DNA of 64,000 nt from positions 671,501 through 735,500 of the forward strand of contig CAJNDT010001868.1 in assembly GCA_905221615.1 (NCBI GenBank), read 5' to 3'. The first letter of the stretch is position 1, and each line of letters begins with the position of its first letter. Positions 63,542 to 64,000 of the stretch are shown here, one piece after another. A model generated the notes under the pieces. It saw nothing but the letters and a program-made list of their open reading frames with translations. It ran no database searches and was not told the DNA's origin. The DNA is from Symbiodinium sp. CCMP2592 (Eukaryota; Sar; Dinophyceae; Suessiales; Symbiodiniaceae). The translations under genes and the position numbers were made by a program.

Positions 63542-64000
63542 TTTCTCCGGCGCGCGGAAGGGAGGGGGTGAGGGGGGAGGCAAAGAGGTTCGCGTTATGC
63601 TGGACGCTTGCAGAGATATTGCGGCTGACATAGGCACAGAGGCTACGTACTTCTACAAGTAGCTGCGGACCTCTGGCTTTGAGATCGCACCATGATTCAT
63701 CCTTGGCGGTGTTGGGTTCGATATCGATCGAGTTGTTGCCTCTGTCCGGATCCTTGAAAACAACATTTGCCTCATCTTCGAGCCTGCCAGAGCCGCCTAC
63801 TGTAATGACTGTAATGGTTGGCATGACACATAATTACAGCTCGAGTTTGCTTGGCTGGTGTTGGAGGTTCAAGGATTTGCCGACAGGTGCTGCAAGCAAG
63901 AATCTGACTTTCCTCTTGGAATCCCTTGAATTGAAAGTTTGGAGTCGTCTAGCAGCCTATGAACAGTAAAACCTCGCTCACTCGCTTCGTACTGCCAGGT

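Overview
The window reads as nuclear DNA of a dinoflagellate, most likely a Symbiodinium-like (Symbiodiniaceae) species. The reasons are: genes in many very short exons separated by GC-AG and GA-AG as well as GT-AG introns; abundant degenerate TTTAGGG/CCCTAAA-type motifs and large ACT/AGT, TATC, TATG and TA microsatellites; every supported gene on the + strand; a polymorphic-outer-membrane-protein-like beta-helix/multi-TM gene; and a 13-base exact match to the 3' end of the dinoflagellate spliced leader inside a retrotransposon LTR. No prokaryotic layout (operons, ribosome binding sites) is visible. The organism assignment is inference.

Layout. 1-3260: 3' part of a large Pmp-like beta-helix protein with a cysteine-rich linker and a multi-pass membrane C-terminus, interrupted by one apparent frameshift near 2700. 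3.5-13.7 kb: unrecognised multi-exon gene(s); the best exons are listed with their translations. 14.06-18.0 kb: a split nuclear gene for an organelle/bacterial-type ribosomal protein L7/L12, eight exons with seven phase-0 introns, mostly with non-GT donors. 18.6-21.0 kb: further short exons without a recognised family. 22352-26425: an intronless 1357-residue type II membrane-anchored protein made of three nearly identical tandem GH6 cellobiohydrolase-type domains. 26.4-30.4 kb: little recognisable.

31158-41553: a complete-looking 10.4-kb Ty1/copia LTR retrotransposon (166-bp LTRs differing by one base, TATAT target duplication, polypurine tract). It is unusual in four ways. It has an accessory first ORF ending in a HAD-like domain. 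Its Gag-Pol ORF has a CCCH rather than a CCHC zinc finger, and a PCT-motif domain between integrase and reverse transcriptase. The RNase H reading frame carries a C-terminal 2-oxoglutarate/Fe(II) dioxygenase-like domain with HxD...H...R residues, possibly TET/JBP-like. The LTRs contain part of the spliced-leader sequence.

42.4-63.5 kb: a very large gene, or cluster, made of roughly twenty tiny exons that encode fragments of TRAF-type zinc fingers (recurrent C-x-F/Y-R-P-V-x-C ... GC and HLxxC signatures). Exons encoding charged helices, probably coiled coil, follow. The order resembles a TRAF protein (zinc fingers, then coiled coil); no RING or MATH domain is seen here. Its introns hold the long trinucleotide arrays, large inverted repeats and small terminal-inverted-repeat elements (MITE-like).
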